Assembly (NCBI GenBank): GCA_963743375.1
Contig: CAVUQA010000003.1
Location: forward strand, 175,064-239,063
Source of the DNA: JABDBE01 sp963743375
GTDB taxonomy: Bacteria > Acidobacteriota > Terriglobia > Terriglobales > Acidobacteriaceae
Length of the DNA stretch: 64,000 nt
Direction: 5' to 3'
In this document: one piece after another, positions 35,418 to 43,842 of the stretch
Layout: each line of letters begins with the position of its first letter
Numbering within the stretch: position 1 is the stretch's first letter
Made by a program: the position numbers and the translations under genes
Notes under the pieces: model-generated
The model's input: the letters and a program-made list of their open reading frames with translations, nothing else
Database searches by the model: none
Told to the model about the DNA's origin: nothing

Positions 35418-36038
35418 GTGTACATACCCGAATTCAATCGCCAGGAAAACCGCGCTGCGACCCTTGCTTTCATGCGAGCAAATCCATTCGCCATTTTGGT
35501 TTCGAACGCGGACGGTAGTCCATTTGCCACTCACCTTCCTCTGCTAATAGAAGAACAAGGCGATCAGATCGTAGTGCAGGGCCACATGGCGAAGGCGAAC
35601 GCGCATTGGAAATCGTTAAAAGAAGGCCAGGAATCGCTGGTGATATTCCACGGTCCTCACGCCTACATTTCGCCTAGCTTGTACGAGATTCGTGAAAGCG
35701 TCCCTACTTGGAATTACGCTGCCGTGCATGTTTACGGCGAGCCCGTTTTGTTCTTCGACGAAGACAGCATGCAAGCAACGCTGCACCGCATGATCGACAC
35801 CTTCGAAGCGGCATATATGGAGCAATGGTCTGAGTTCAGCGACGAATATAGAAGCCGCATGATGAAGCATATTGTTGGATTCAACATAAAAGTCAAAAGG
35901 TTGGAATCAAAGTTCAAGCTCAGTCAAAATCGTACGAAGGTAGAACAAAAACAAGTCATTCAATGCCTGCAGGAGAGCAAAGACACAAACGTGTCAGGAG
36001 TCGCAGAGCTTATGCAGCAAGAAGGACTGGGTCACTGA
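35418..36038 (+). CDS. paiB: PaiB-type FMN-binding transcriptional regulator
   Basis: 206 residues from a GTG at 35418, where the family-typical (M)YIPEF starts. A CGGAGAA ribosome site lies nine bases upstream. The frame stays open far into hemC but that portion is only its shadow. PaiB proteins are FMN-binding split-barrel proteins first described as negative regulators of sporulation and protease genes in Bacillus. Features: THLPLLIEEQGDQIVVQGHM, KANAHWKSL, HGPHAYISPSLY, VPTWNYAAVHVYGEP and a C-terminal KHIVGFNIKVKRLESKFKLS. It sits between hemC and hemD in the same direction, suggesting use of or response to a flavin or tetrapyrrole-linked signal. Role here is inferred. Confidence 0.85.
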   Translation: MYIPEFNRQENRAATLAFMRANPFAILVSNADGSPFATHLPLLIEEQGDQIVVQGHMAKANAHWKSLKEGQESLVIFHGPHAYISPSLYEIRESVPTWNYAAVHVYGEPVLFFDEDSMQATLHRMIDTFEAAYMEQWSEFSDEYRSRMMKHIVGFNIKVKRLESKFKLSQNRTKVEQKQVIQCLQESKDTNVSGVAELMQQEGLGH

Positions 36039-36043
36039 CAACA

Positions 36044-36829
36044 ATGGGAGGAAAGACGGCGCCGCTCACCGGACTGCGCGTCATTGTGGGTAGAGCGCGG
36101 CATCAGGCCGGTGCACTCTCCTCAGGGTTGCGAGCGCTCGGGGCAGAAGTCACAGAAATTCCCTTCATCGAAATCCGCCAGCCCCGCTCGTATAGACCTC
36201 TAGACGCTGCCCTGAAGAATTTGCATCAATACGACTGGCTCATCCTGACCAGCGTTAACGGAGTCGAGGCTTTTTGGCAGCGCCTGAATAAACTTCGCCT
36301 GACGAAGAAGCAACCGAAGCACTTGAAGATCGCGGCCATTGGACCCGCTACCGGAAAAGCGATTGAGAAGCACGGATTGAAAGTGAATGTAGTTCCTGAG
36401 GAATACGTTGCCGAATCCGTGGTCGAAGCCCTGCGCAACAAAGTAGCGGGAAAGCGAGTCTTATTGGCTCGAGCACGGGTTGCGCGGGACGTAATTCCGC
36501 GCGAACTACGCAAACTTGGCGCCAAGGTAGACGTTGTCGAAGCCTACGAAACCGTAATTCCGCAATCGTCTCGTACGCGGTTGCGAGCGATCCTAAAAAA
36601 CTCAAAGCGCCGGCCGCACGCGATCACGTTTACCAGTTCTTCGACCGTAAGAAATTTTGTTGCGCTGTTAGGAAAAAAGTCGTTGCTCGACGGCATCCGC
36701 CTGGCTTCAATCGGACCAGTGACCTCTGCGACGCTTCGCGAACTCGGCCTGCCGGTCGATGTGGAAGCCACCGAATACACAATCCCGGGGCTGATCAAGG
36801 TCCTATCTCATGTGGAACCGGGTCTCTGA
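36044..36829 (+). CDS. hemD: Uroporphyrinogen-III synthase
   Basis: 261 residues from the ATG at 36044, five bases after the paiB stop. It inverts ring D and closes hydroxymethylbilane to uroporphyrinogen III. HemD sequences vary widely. The recognisable landmarks are LRVIVGRARHQAGALSSGL, FIEIRQP, YDWLILTSVNGVEAFW, IAAIGPATGKAIEKHG, the VVEAYETV linker, ITFTSSSTVRNFVALLG and LASIGPVTSATLRELGLPVD. The last five codons and the stop lie inside a perfect hairpin (36817-36835). No hemE or hemB is nearby. Confidence 0.92.
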   Translation: MGGKTAPLTGLRVIVGRARHQAGALSSGLRALGAEVTEIPFIEIRQPRSYRPLDAALKNLHQYDWLILTSVNGVEAFWQRLNKLRLTKKQPKHLKIAAIGPATGKAIEKHGLKVNVVPEEYVAESVVEALRNKVAGKRVLLARARVARDVIPRELRKLGAKVDVVEAYETVIPQSSRTRLRAILKNSKRRPHAITFTSSSTVRNFVALLGKKSLLDGIRLASIGPVTSATLRELGLPVDVEATEYTIPGLIKVLSHVEPGL

Positions 36830-36835
36830 CCCGGT
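36817..36835. repeat. Perfect hairpin spanning the hemD stop codon
   Basis: ACCGGGTC, loop TCT, GACCCGGT: eight perfect pairs. The hemD TGA is inside it, so the hairpin contributes the last coding residues (EPGL). It is also 55 bases from the convergent S9 peptidase stop. Confidence 0.6.
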
Positions 36836-36889
36836 GACCCTCCGCAGGGCGGCTGGGGGACTTCCGGCCGCATAGGCGGGTCAAAGATC

Positions 36890-38872
36890 CTATTCCGACA
36901 ATGAGCAACTGCAGTCCGCCGGAGGCACGTGCGCCTTGAGAAATCCTGACACGCGCTGATACGCGTCAATCTGATTTTCTACCCGCGCGAAGCCGTGGCC
37001 TTCATTCTCGTAAACTTTGTAGTCGACCGTGCCGCCTCGTTTCTTAACCGCATCCACCACTTGCTGAGCTTCTTCCTTTGGACATCGCGGATCGTTCCCG
37101 CCAGCCAGCAGCAACAGTGGCGCCTTGATCTGGTCTACGAAGAAAATTGGCGAACGGTCGTGAAATAAAGTCTCATTTGTCTTCAGATCGCCCATCGTGG
37201 CCAAATCAGATTGTTGCAATACCGGATCCTCATTCTCGATTTCCGTAAACCAATTAACGAACGGCACAATCGGTACGCCGGCGCCCCACACCTCTGGCGC
37301 TTTGGTCACACCCATCATCGTTAAGTAGCCGCCATAGCTGCCGCCCATTAGAACGATCTTTTTGGGATCGAGAAAACCGGTCTGCTTGATGAAATCCGCC
37401 GCGGCCAGTACGTCCTGCAAATCTCCGCCGCCCATGTCGAACAGATTGGCTTGCTGAAATTCCTTTCCATAACCAGTGGAGCCGCGATAGTTCGGCGCAA
37501 TCACCATGTATCCCTGATTCACGATGTGCTGAATAAACCGGTTGAACGAATTCACCGTCTGTGAGGTTGGGCCTCCGTGTACATAAACAACCGCCGCATT
37601 CTGCCCATTGCGAACCATGTTGTAGGGCACGTATACGAAAGCGGAAATTGTCCACTTACCATCGCGGCTGGGGAAATGTATGAGGACAGGCTCGACCATG
37701 TCTTCCGAGCGCACGCCAGCAACCAGCGATTGCGTCACCTGGTGCGATTTTCCGGTTGCCACGTGATAAACCCACAGATCTGAGGGCGCGTTCGCTGCGT
37801 TGTGGTGATAGAGCAAACGTGATCCGTCTTTGCTGAACGACGTGGGTTCAGCCGCAAGATCATTGACTCCGCTGGCCAGCGGCAACGCCGAAGTCTTGCC
37901 GCTTACAACATCGTGCAGATAAATATCTGTATTACCGTCGACATTTGCGGTCCACGCAATGTGCTTGCCGTCGGGCGAAAAGTTGCCTCCGCTGATCTCC
38001 CATTTATCTTTGGTGAGCCAGGAAATCTTTTTGCTGGCTATATCCAGCAATCCGACGTTGTCGTAGCCATTCGCAGCATTCGATGTTATGACCAGTTTTT
38101 TCCCGTCGGGAGAAAAATCATTGGCGTGGTAAAGTTGCTCGCCTTCGTGCGGAGTGAGCAGGGAACTGTGTCCGGTCCCGACTTCCGCCAGGAAGATGTT
38201 CGAATCGGTTCCTTTTGCTTGTTCCTGGGTGTAGGCAATCCACTTGCCGTCGTGCGACCAGATGGGGTTCTCATTTAACTTATCGGCGGGCGTGCCGGTC
38301 GTGATGTGCTTCACATCCCGCATTAGCATGTCATAGACATCGATCTCGAACACCGACGACGTCTTCGGTTTCACGGTGTACGCCAGGTAACGGCCATCGG
38401 CCGACCATCGCGGATGCTCTTCCGCAATCTCGCGAGTATGAGTGAGGTTCACCACTTGGCCGGTCTTTGGTGAAACGATAAATATGTCCCACTGCTCATC
38501 GCCGTTGTAGTCGGACATATACGCGATCCACTTGCCGTCGGGCGACCATACGGGCCCCGTCTGGCGTTGATCGCTTACCGTAAGTTGGGTCGGCCAGCCG
38601 CCCTCCGCAGCTACCAGCCACAGATTATTGCGGCCGCTAATGTTGCTGACAAACACGATTGTCTTGCCGTCGGGCGACCACGAGGCGCGCCCGACTTGCC
38701 GCGTCATGTAAAGTTTCTCAATGGAAAGACTCTGCTGATTCTGTTCCACCTGCGCATTAGGCTTGCTGGCGATTTGCTTGGGATCGGTAATGGCCTTAGG
38801 CAGTGGTAAAGTCTGGGCTGAAGCGAACGAACTCATAACTACGACAATAGCAAACAAGAAAAGAGTACGCAT
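36890..38872 (-). CDS. S9-family prolyl oligopeptidase-type peptidase
   Basis: 660 residues with a signal peptide (TLFLFAIVVVMSSFASAQ). An N-terminal propeller of PD40/WD40-like strands spans about 50-380, with repeated SPDGKxIxxxS and WS(P/H)DGKWIAY units. The C-terminal alpha/beta-hydrolase domain has the oxyanion-side motif VVYVHGGPTSQ, the nucleophile in LMGGSYGGYLTMMG, Asp in LLLLAGGNDPRCP and His in YENEGHGF, giving the full Ser-Asp-His triad. Acylaminoacyl peptidase and dipeptidyl-peptidase IV share this layout. An exported scavenging peptidase is likely. Confidence 0.93.
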   Translation of the reverse strand: MRTLFLFAIVVVMSSFASAQTLPLPKAITDPKQIASKPNAQVEQNQQSLSIEKLYMTRQVGRASWSPDGKTIVFVSNISGRNNLWLVAAEGGWPTQLTVSDQRQTGPVWSPDGKWIAYMSDYNGDEQWDIFIVSPKTGQVVNLTHTREIAEEHPRWSADGRYLAYTVKPKTSSVFEIDVYDMLMRDVKHITTGTPADKLNENPIWSHDGKWIAYTQEQAKGTDSNIFLAEVGTGHSSLLTPHEGEQLYHANDFSPDGKKLVITSNAANGYDNVGLLDIASKKISWLTKDKWEISGGNFSPDGKHIAWTANVDGNTDIYLHDVVSGKTSALPLASGVNDLAAEPTSFSKDGSRLLYHHNAANAPSDLWVYHVATGKSHQVTQSLVAGVRSEDMVEPVLIHFPSRDGKWTISAFVYVPYNMVRNGQNAAVVYVHGGPTSQTVNSFNRFIQHIVNQGYMVIAPNYRGSTGYGKEFQQANLFDMGGGDLQDVLAAADFIKQTGFLDPKKIVLMGGSYGGYLTMMGVTKAPEVWGAGVPIVPFVNWFTEIENEDPVLQQSDLATMGDLKTNETLFHDRSPIFFVDQIKAPLLLLAGGNDPRCPKEEAQQVVDAVKKRGGTVDYKVYENEGHGFARVENQIDAYQRVSGFLKAHVPPADCSCSLSE

Positions 38873-39023
38873 GCGAATGCCGGCATCTCCGCTAAGACTA
38901 GAAGAAAAAGTTTAGCAGAGCGCAATATCTCCTGCATGATGCTTGTTCTTTAGCAAACTGTTTTCAAACGGTCATCGGAGGTACAATCCACAGTGGCAAA
39001 TCACTTCCTTTAAGGAGAACGCG

Positions 39024-39224
39024 ATGGCACAGAAAGTTATCGATGTAGTCGGAACCTCTAAAGAGAGCTTCGCAAAGGCAGCGGAAAACGCGGTGGCAGA
39101 GGCCGCCAAGACCGTTCGGGGCATGAGATGGGCGCGAGTCGCGGAGTTAGAGATGGAACTAGATGGCAAGAAGATCGCGCGGTATCGCACCACTACAAAG
39201 ATTTACTTCGACATTGAAAAGTAA
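39024..39224 (+). CDS. Dodecin
   Basis: 66 residues from the ATG at 39024, with an AAGGAGA site. The sequence KVIDVVGTSKESFAKAAENA, TVRGMRWARVAELEMELDG and KIARYRTTTKIYFDI is a complete dodecin. Dodecins form hollow 12-mers that store or buffer riboflavin/FMN; the conserved Trp (RWARV) stacks on the isoalloxazine ring. It is probably a single-gene unit, with the rhodanese gene 123 bases downstream. A GATGCATC palindrome lies in that gap. Confidence 0.95.
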   Translation: MAQKVIDVVGTSKESFAKAAENAVAEAAKTVRGMRWARVAELEMELDGKKIARYRTTTKIYFDIEK

Positions 39225-39347
39225 TGCGTGAGTCGCGTCCGATGCATCGGACACCTATCTTTGGGCATCGGAAATAGACAAGGTGGAGCGCTCTACGCAA
39301 GCGAAGTCGTCTGAAGACTCACTGGCAGTTCAAGGAGGGTTAGAGAA

Positions 39348-39680
39348 ATGGAAGGCACTATCTCCACAGAGCAGCTAAAAGCAAAACTGGATCGAAAGGA
39401 CGGCATCAAGTTGGTCGAGACTTTAGCGCCCGAACGCTATCGCGAAGCGCACATTCCCGGAGCAATAAACATTCCTCCAGAGCAAATCAAGGAGCTAGCC
39501 CCGCGTCTATTGCCCAACAAGGACGACGAAATCATTACTTACTGCACCAGCACGCATTGACACGCCAGCGAATACGCCGCCCGTGAATTGGCGGCTATGG
39601 GTTACACCAATGTGGCGCATTATCCTGAAGGCAAGCAAGGCTGGATGGAGGCCGGGCTTCCGGTAGAGAAGGACGCTTAG
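39348..39680 (+). CDS. Rhodanese-like protein with in-frame TGA (candidate selenocysteine) or nonsense-broken copy
   Basis: From an ATG with a near-perfect AAGGAGG site, the first 70 codons encode a rhodanese start: ISTEQLKAKLD, LVETLAPERYREAHIPGAIN and EIITYCTSTH. Then comes TGA (39558-39560). The frame continues intact for 39 codons, HASEYAARELAAMGYTNVAH, EGKQGWMEAGLPVE, to a TAG at 39680. The total of 110 residues is a normal single rhodanese domain. In proteins of this kind I recall the active-site loop reading YCxxxxC(x)AS; the TGA sits at that second Cys, five residues after the catalytic-type Cys. A hairpin 21 bases on fits the loose bacterial SECIS pattern. Either UGA is read as selenocysteine, or it is a recent TGC/TGT to TGA mutation or a base error. 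No sel genes are visible here. Confidence 0.55.
39576..39595 (+). promoter_or_regulatory. bSECIS-like hairpin downstream of TGA
   Basis: GCCGCC pairs perfectly with GGCGGC around the eight-base loop CGTGAATT. The loop begins 21 bases after the TGA and has G as its second base; both fit the published loose bSECIS rules (loop 16-37 bases from UGA, G in the first two loop bases, short upper stem). In this GC-rich gene a hairpin by chance is quite possible. Confidence 0.3.
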
Positions 39681-39697
39681 TCTGGGAAGACTCCACG

Positions 39698-39967
39698 ATG
39701 ACTACTGGCAAACTCGCATCTCCTTCTCATCACTGCGAAATTGTGTTGGTCCAAGGCACGCATGATGCCAACGGCTTTCCCTGCGGCAGGCCTTCCAGCA
39801 AAACATGCTCCGATTGTGGAAGCGAGTTGTGCGATCTGCATACCGAGGTTTGCGATCGTTGTGAGCAAACATTTTGCAGCATGTGTCTATGGCTGCACAT
39901 GAAACACTCCGATGCAAAACCGGCCCAGCCGGCTTCGAATCCAGAACGGATAAAACGCCGAGCGTAG
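39698..39967 (+). CDS. Small Cys-rich zinc-finger protein
   Basis: 89 residues with two zinc-binding clusters: CSDCGSELCDLHTEVC and CDRCEQTFCSMCLWLH. The pattern CxxC-x4-CxxH-x3-CxxC-x4-CxxC-x3-H suggests two zinc ions in an interleaved FYVE/B-box-like fold. Basic residues at the end (NPERIKRRA) could contact nucleic acid. It starts 17 bases after the rhodanese stop and is probably co-transcribed. I cannot name a family. Confidence 0.65.
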   Translation: MTTGKLASPSHHCEIVLVQGTHDANGFPCGRPSSKTCSDCGSELCDLHTEVCDRCEQTFCSMCLWLHMKHSDAKPAQPASNPERIKRRA

Positions 39968-40065
39968 TGCTCTCCGACTTAAGCGTCGGAAACCGGCCGT
40001 CCGAGGTGAAGCAGAAATGATGCTGGAAGTAACTAGCATGTTATGATTCGTTTCTGACCGTGCGA

Positions 40066-40140
40066 GCGGGAGTAGTTCAGCGGTAGAACGCCAGCTTCCC
40101 AAGCTGGATGTCGCCGGTTCGATCCCGGTCTCCCGCTCCA
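40066..40140 (+). tRNA. tRNA-Gly (CCC)
   Basis: Cloverleaf with acceptor GCGGGAG/CTCCCGC, anticodon stem CCAGC/GCTGG and loop TTCCCAA giving anticodon CCC, and T arm GGTTCGATCC. Discriminator T, with CCA encoded at 40138-40140. Confidence 0.95.
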
Positions 40141-40167
40141 AACCTTCAATCGATATAATCAACCGCA

Positions 40168-40620
40168 ATGTCCGGTCTCGATTACTCCGCAATGCTGGAT
40201 GTGGCGAAGGCCGAGGCTCGCAAAGGAATGGCTGAGGGTGGCATTCCTATCGGCGCCGCCGTGTTCGACGAGAGCGGCAAGCTGATCGGTGCGGGCCATA
40301 ATCGCCGCGTACAAAATGGCGATCCCTCAATGCATGCCGAGACCGATGCCTTCCGCAATGCCGGACGCCAACGCAGCTATCGCAAACTTATAATGGTCAC
40401 TACTCTGGCGCCGTGCTGGTATTGCAGCGGGCTGGTGCGGCAATTTGGATTTGGTACGCTCGTTGTAGGCGAAAGCCGTAATTTCCAGGGCGGCATGGAT
40501 TGGCTGCGCTCTTTTGGTGTAAAGGTCATCGACCTTGATTCTGAGGATTGCGCGTCAATGCTGAGCGATTATATTCGTGCGAATCCTGAAATTTGGAATG
40601 AAGATATTGGCGAGGAGTAG
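40168..40620 (+). CDS. Cytosine deaminase, yeast Fcy1-like
   Basis: 150 residues, zinc-dependent CDA-fold deaminase. Zinc motifs are HAETDAF (His ligand and catalytic Glu) and LAPCWYCSGL (PCxxC). Similarity to yeast cytosine deaminase rather than to TadA is suggested by GGIPIGAAVFDESGKLIGAGHN, GESRNFQGG, and especially the C-terminus with NPEIWNEDIGE against the WFEDIGE end of Fcy1. It converts cytosine to uracil plus ammonia. It opens a four-gene nucleobase cluster. The E. coli CodA-type cytosine deaminase is an unrelated amidohydrolase. Confidence 0.85.
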   Translation: MSGLDYSAMLDVAKAEARKGMAEGGIPIGAAVFDESGKLIGAGHNRRVQNGDPSMHAETDAFRNAGRQRSYRKLIMVTTLAPCWYCSGLVRQFGFGTLVVGESRNFQGGMDWLRSFGVKVIDLDSEDCASMLSDYIRANPEIWNEDIGEE

Positions 40621-40640
40621 CGTCATCACGCTTGGATGTT

Positions 40641-41750
40641 ATGAAATTTGATCAACAATTGCTCCGCAGCCTTCCCAAAGTTCTCTTACACGAGCATTTG
40701 GATGGCATTTTGCGGCCGCAAAGCATCATTGATTTGGCGAAAGACGCAGAGTATCGGAACCTGCCCACAACCGATCCGCAAGCGCTGGCGCAATGGTTTC
40801 ACCGCGGCGCCAATCGTGGAAGTCTCGCCAAATATCTTGAAGGATTTGCGCACACCATATCAGTAATGCAGACCGAGGAGGCTTTAGAGCGCGTTGCGTA
40901 TGAACAAGCCGAAGACCTCAGTCAGGATGGCGTGGCTTACTTTGAAACGCGCTTCGCACCGGTTTTTCATACTAATAATGGATTGACCCACCAACAAGTA
41001 GTCTCCGCCGTGCTAAGAGGACTGGAGCGTGGGCGTAAGGATTTTGGAATCGCATCGGGGCTGATCATCTGCGCCATGCGCAATATGGACGTATCGCTTG
41101 AAATGGCCGAGTTGGCTGTCGATTTTCGCTCGCGCGGTGTTGTGGGCTTCGATCTTGCCGGCGAAGAAGGTGGCTATCCCCCGAAGAAACACGTTGATGC
41201 TTTTCACTACATTCAACGGGAGAATTTCAACATTACGATTCACGCCGGCGAGGGCTACGGGAAAGAATCAATCTGGCAGGCCATTCAGTACTGCGGAGCT
41301 CATCGAATCGGCCATGGCACGCGGCTGATCGACGACATCGCCGTTGTCGACGGCAGAGCGGTGAAATTGGGCGATCTGGCGCAATATGTTTTGGACAAGC
41401 GCATTCCCCTGGAAATTTGCCTGCTGAGCAATGTGCACACGGGCGCAACACCGAGTTTGGCGGAGCATCCTTTTAAAATTCTTTATCAGGAAAAGTTTCG
41501 TGTCACTCTCAACACGGACAACCGGCTGATGAGCAATACCACCATGACTCGCGAATTCGAAGCCGCGGCGGAGACCTTCGGTTTGTCCCTGGATGATTTC
41601 GAAAAAATAACCATCAACGCGATGAAGAGTGCCTTCCTACCGTACAAAGAGCGCTGTGATTTTATCTACTCGATCATCAAGCCCGGCTATGCCAGAATCC
41701 GCAAGCAACATACGGCAAATCAGGGTTCCACAACCACTCACGCACACTAG
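40641..41750 (+). CDS. add: Adenosine/adenine deaminase
   Basis: 369 residues from the ATG at 40641; an in-frame TTG at 40632 lies closer to the GAGGAG at the end of the previous gene and could be the true start. Amidohydrolase barrel: VLLHEHLDG (HxH metal ligands), ITIHAGEGYGKESIW, RIGHGTRL and the metal Asp in VTLNTDNRLMSNT. It deaminates adenosine to inosine (or adenine to hypoxanthine in some subgroups). It follows the cytosine deaminase by 20 bases and precedes a guanine deaminase, consistent with nucleobase salvage or nitrogen release. The ending is Lys/Gln-rich and unremarkable. Confidence 0.93.
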   Translation: MKFDQQLLRSLPKVLLHEHLDGILRPQSIIDLAKDAEYRNLPTTDPQALAQWFHRGANRGSLAKYLEGFAHTISVMQTEEALERVAYEQAEDLSQDGVAYFETRFAPVFHTNNGLTHQQVVSAVLRGLERGRKDFGIASGLIICAMRNMDVSLEMAELAVDFRSRGVVGFDLAGEEGGYPPKKHVDAFHYIQRENFNITIHAGEGYGKESIWQAIQYCGAHRIGHGTRLIDDIAVVDGRAVKLGDLAQYVLDKRIPLEICLLSNVHTGATPSLAEHPFKILYQEKFRVTLNTDNRLMSNTTMTREFEAAAETFGLSLDDFEKITINAMKSAFLPYKERCDFIYSIIKPGYARIRKQHTANQGSTTTHAH

Positions 41751-41772
41751 CCGCAAGCGTAGAAGCAACACC

Positions 41773-42240
41773 ATGGAAAATCGTTTTATGGCGCGCGCCA
41801 TTCAACTTTCGCTTGAAAATGTCCGCTCTGGACAAGGCGGACCTTTTGGTGCGGTTGTGGTCAAAAACGACGCCATTATTGGCGAAGGCACGAATCAGGT
41901 CACCTCTATAAATGATCCCACCGCCCACGCAGAGATGCTCGCCATCCGCGAGGCCTGTAAGAGGCTTGGCAATTTCAGTCTGCAAGGGTGCGAGATTTAC
42001 GCTTCTTGCGAACCCTGTCCCATGTGCCTGGGGGCGATTTACTGGGCTCGTCTCGATCGCATTTATTTTGCCAATGCTGCGGAGGATGCTTCCAAAATCG
42101 GTTTTGACGATTCGGTGATCTACCGCGAGGTCGCGCAATCATGCTCGGAGCGCAAGATCCCGATGATTCAGTTAATGCGCGATGAGGCAATGGCGGCGTT
42201 TCGCGAGTGGGAAGCTAAGCCGGACAAGATCTCATACTGA
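41773..42240 (+). CDS. guaD: Guanine deaminase (CDA fold, GuaD type)
   Basis: 155 residues from the ATG at 41773; the frame is open upstream into add but is non-homologous there. It matches Bacillus GuaD: GGPFGAVVVKNDAIIGEGTN, NDPTAHAEMLAIREACK (zinc His and Glu), SCEPCPMCLGAIYWARLDRI (PCxxC) and the GuaD-specific C-terminal segment GFDDSVIYREV, which completes the neighbour's active site in the domain-swapped dimer. It converts guanine to xanthine. It sits directly after add and before a purine permease. Confidence 0.92.
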   Translation: MENRFMARAIQLSLENVRSGQGGPFGAVVVKNDAIIGEGTNQVTSINDPTAHAEMLAIREACKRLGNFSLQGCEIYASCEPCPMCLGAIYWARLDRIYFANAAEDASKIGFDDSVIYREVAQSCSERKIPMIQLMRDEAMAAFREWEAKPDKISY

Positions 42241-42259
42241 TTCTACGCATGAGTTGTGT

Positions 42260-42283
42260 AGAGACGTAGCCAGCTACGTCTCT
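42260..42283. repeat. Perfect 10-bp hairpin
   Basis: AGAGACGTAG, loop CCAG, CTACGTCTCT, in the gap between guaD and the permease. Ten perfect pairs without a T-run. Confidence 0.65.
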
Positions 42284-42303
42284 GCAGCCGCCCAGGTGAA
42301 TGA

Positions 42304-43599
42304 TTGATCGATGACTATTTCAAGCTCGCCGAGAACCAGACCTCCGTAAAACAGGAAATGCTGGGCGGCCTCACCACGTTTGTAACCATGGCCTACATCG
42401 TCGTGGTGAACCCGCAGATTCTCGCTCAGGCAGGAATGCCGCGCGATGGCGTGGTCTTCGCAACCTGCGTCTCGGCGGCGGTCGCCACGCTGGTTATGGG
42501 ATTGTATGCGAATTATCCCATTGCGCTGGCGCCGGGAATGTGGTTGAACGCCTATTTCACTTATTCCGTGTGCATTGGCATGCATGTGCCCTGGCGCACA
42601 GCGCTGGCGGTAGTGTTCTTCTCTGGCGTTCTTTTTCTTTTGCTCACCGTCACCAAAGTTCGCGAGCAGATTGTCAATGGCATCCCCGATTGCCTGAAGC
42701 ACTCCACGGCGGCGGGAATCGGGATGTTCATCGCCTTTGTTGGATTGCGTAATGCCAAGCTGGTCGTGGCCAACACGGTAACTTATGTGGGACTGGGAAA
42801 TTTCGCTGACAAAGAAGTGCAGATCGCATGCCTGGGTCTTTGCCTGACGATGGTTCTAATGTCGAGAAAGTTCCCCGGCGCTATCCTTATCGGTGTTTTC
42901 GGCACGGCTCTGCTCGGTATACTGCGTGGGATCACGAACTGGCCTTCGGCAATTTTCGCCATCCCACATCCCTCGGCCACTTTTCTGCAACTCGATTTTC
43001 GCGGCGCCACCCATCTGGGTTTACTCGAAATCCTGTTCGCGTTTTTATTTGTGGACCTTTTCGATAACGTAGGAACACTCGTCGGAGTGTGTGAGCAAGG
43101 CGGGTTCATCAAGGACGGCAAGATTCCCCGGGTCGGCCGGGTCCTGGTTGCCGACGCGGTGGGAACAATTGTCGGTGCAGTAACCGGAACTTCCACGGTG
43201 ACCAGTTACATCGAAAGCGCTGCCGGAGTCGCTGCCGGAGCGCGAACGGGCCTTAGCAATATCGCGGTCGCCACGCTCTTCCTCTTAGCTACTTTCTGCT
43301 CGCCGCTGGCAACCGCCATTCCCGCCTATGCGACGGCGCCTGCCCTAATTCTGGTAGGCGTCCTCATGACGCAATCGATCTCGCAGATCGCGTGGCAGGA
43401 CTTCAGTGAGGCTGTTCCTGCGTTTGTCACGACTCTCGCCACGCCTCTGACGTTCAGCATCGCTACAGGACTCAGCCTGGGATTGATTTCATACACGATT
43501 GTGAAAGTTGCGGCGGGAAAGTTGCGCGAGATAAATCTGCTTGTCTGGATCCTTACGATTCTGTTCATTCTGCGTTATGTGTATCTCGCCGCGGCTTAA
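42304..43599 (+). CDS. NCS2-family purine permease
   Basis: 431 residues, about 12-14 membrane helices, AzgA/GhxP-like subgroup (H+-coupled adenine/guanine/hypoxanthine uptake). Motifs: EMLGGLTTFVTMAYIVVVNP near the start, PIALAPGMWLNAYFTYSVC, LFVDLFDNVGTLVGV (the conserved substrate-site region), and GTSTVTSYIESAAGVAAGAR. Translation starts at TTG 42304; no better ATG lies in frame. As the last gene after three deaminases, it probably brings in the bases they act on, mainly guanine and hypoxanthine/adenine. Confidence 0.93.
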   Translation: MIDDYFKLAENQTSVKQEMLGGLTTFVTMAYIVVVNPQILAQAGMPRDGVVFATCVSAAVATLVMGLYANYPIALAPGMWLNAYFTYSVCIGMHVPWRTALAVVFFSGVLFLLLTVTKVREQIVNGIPDCLKHSTAAGIGMFIAFVGLRNAKLVVANTVTYVGLGNFADKEVQIACLGLCLTMVLMSRKFPGAILIGVFGTALLGILRGITNWPSAIFAIPHPSATFLQLDFRGATHLGLLEILFAFLFVDLFDNVGTLVGVCEQGGFIKDGKIPRVGRVLVADAVGTIVGAVTGTSTVTSYIESAAGVAAGARTGLSNIAVATLFLLATFCSPLATAIPAYATAPALILVGVLMTQSISQIAWQDFSEAVPAFVTTLATPLTFSIATGLSLGLISYTIVKVAAGKLREINLLVWILTILFILRYVYLAAA

Positions 43600-43842
43600 C
43601 TGCTCCCATGTGGCCTCTATTTTCTGCGTCCTAAGTACCGAAAGAACAGAAATTTACAGTTGATTGACGATTCTTTACGCGCACCGGTGAATGACTGTGT
43701 TCGAATAACTTGTCGGATTCCGATCGAAACGCAGCCACTAGTTTCTCGCAAAAAATAACTAAGAGAGGACGGACGCTTGAACGTCCGCTTGCGTTCAGCA
43801 GCCAGCGTAAACTATGAGAATGCAGACCGATCACAATCGAGT

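Noticed and set aside
39576..39595. Treating the TGA hairpin as a terminator
   Set aside because: It lies inside continuing coding sequence and has no T-run.
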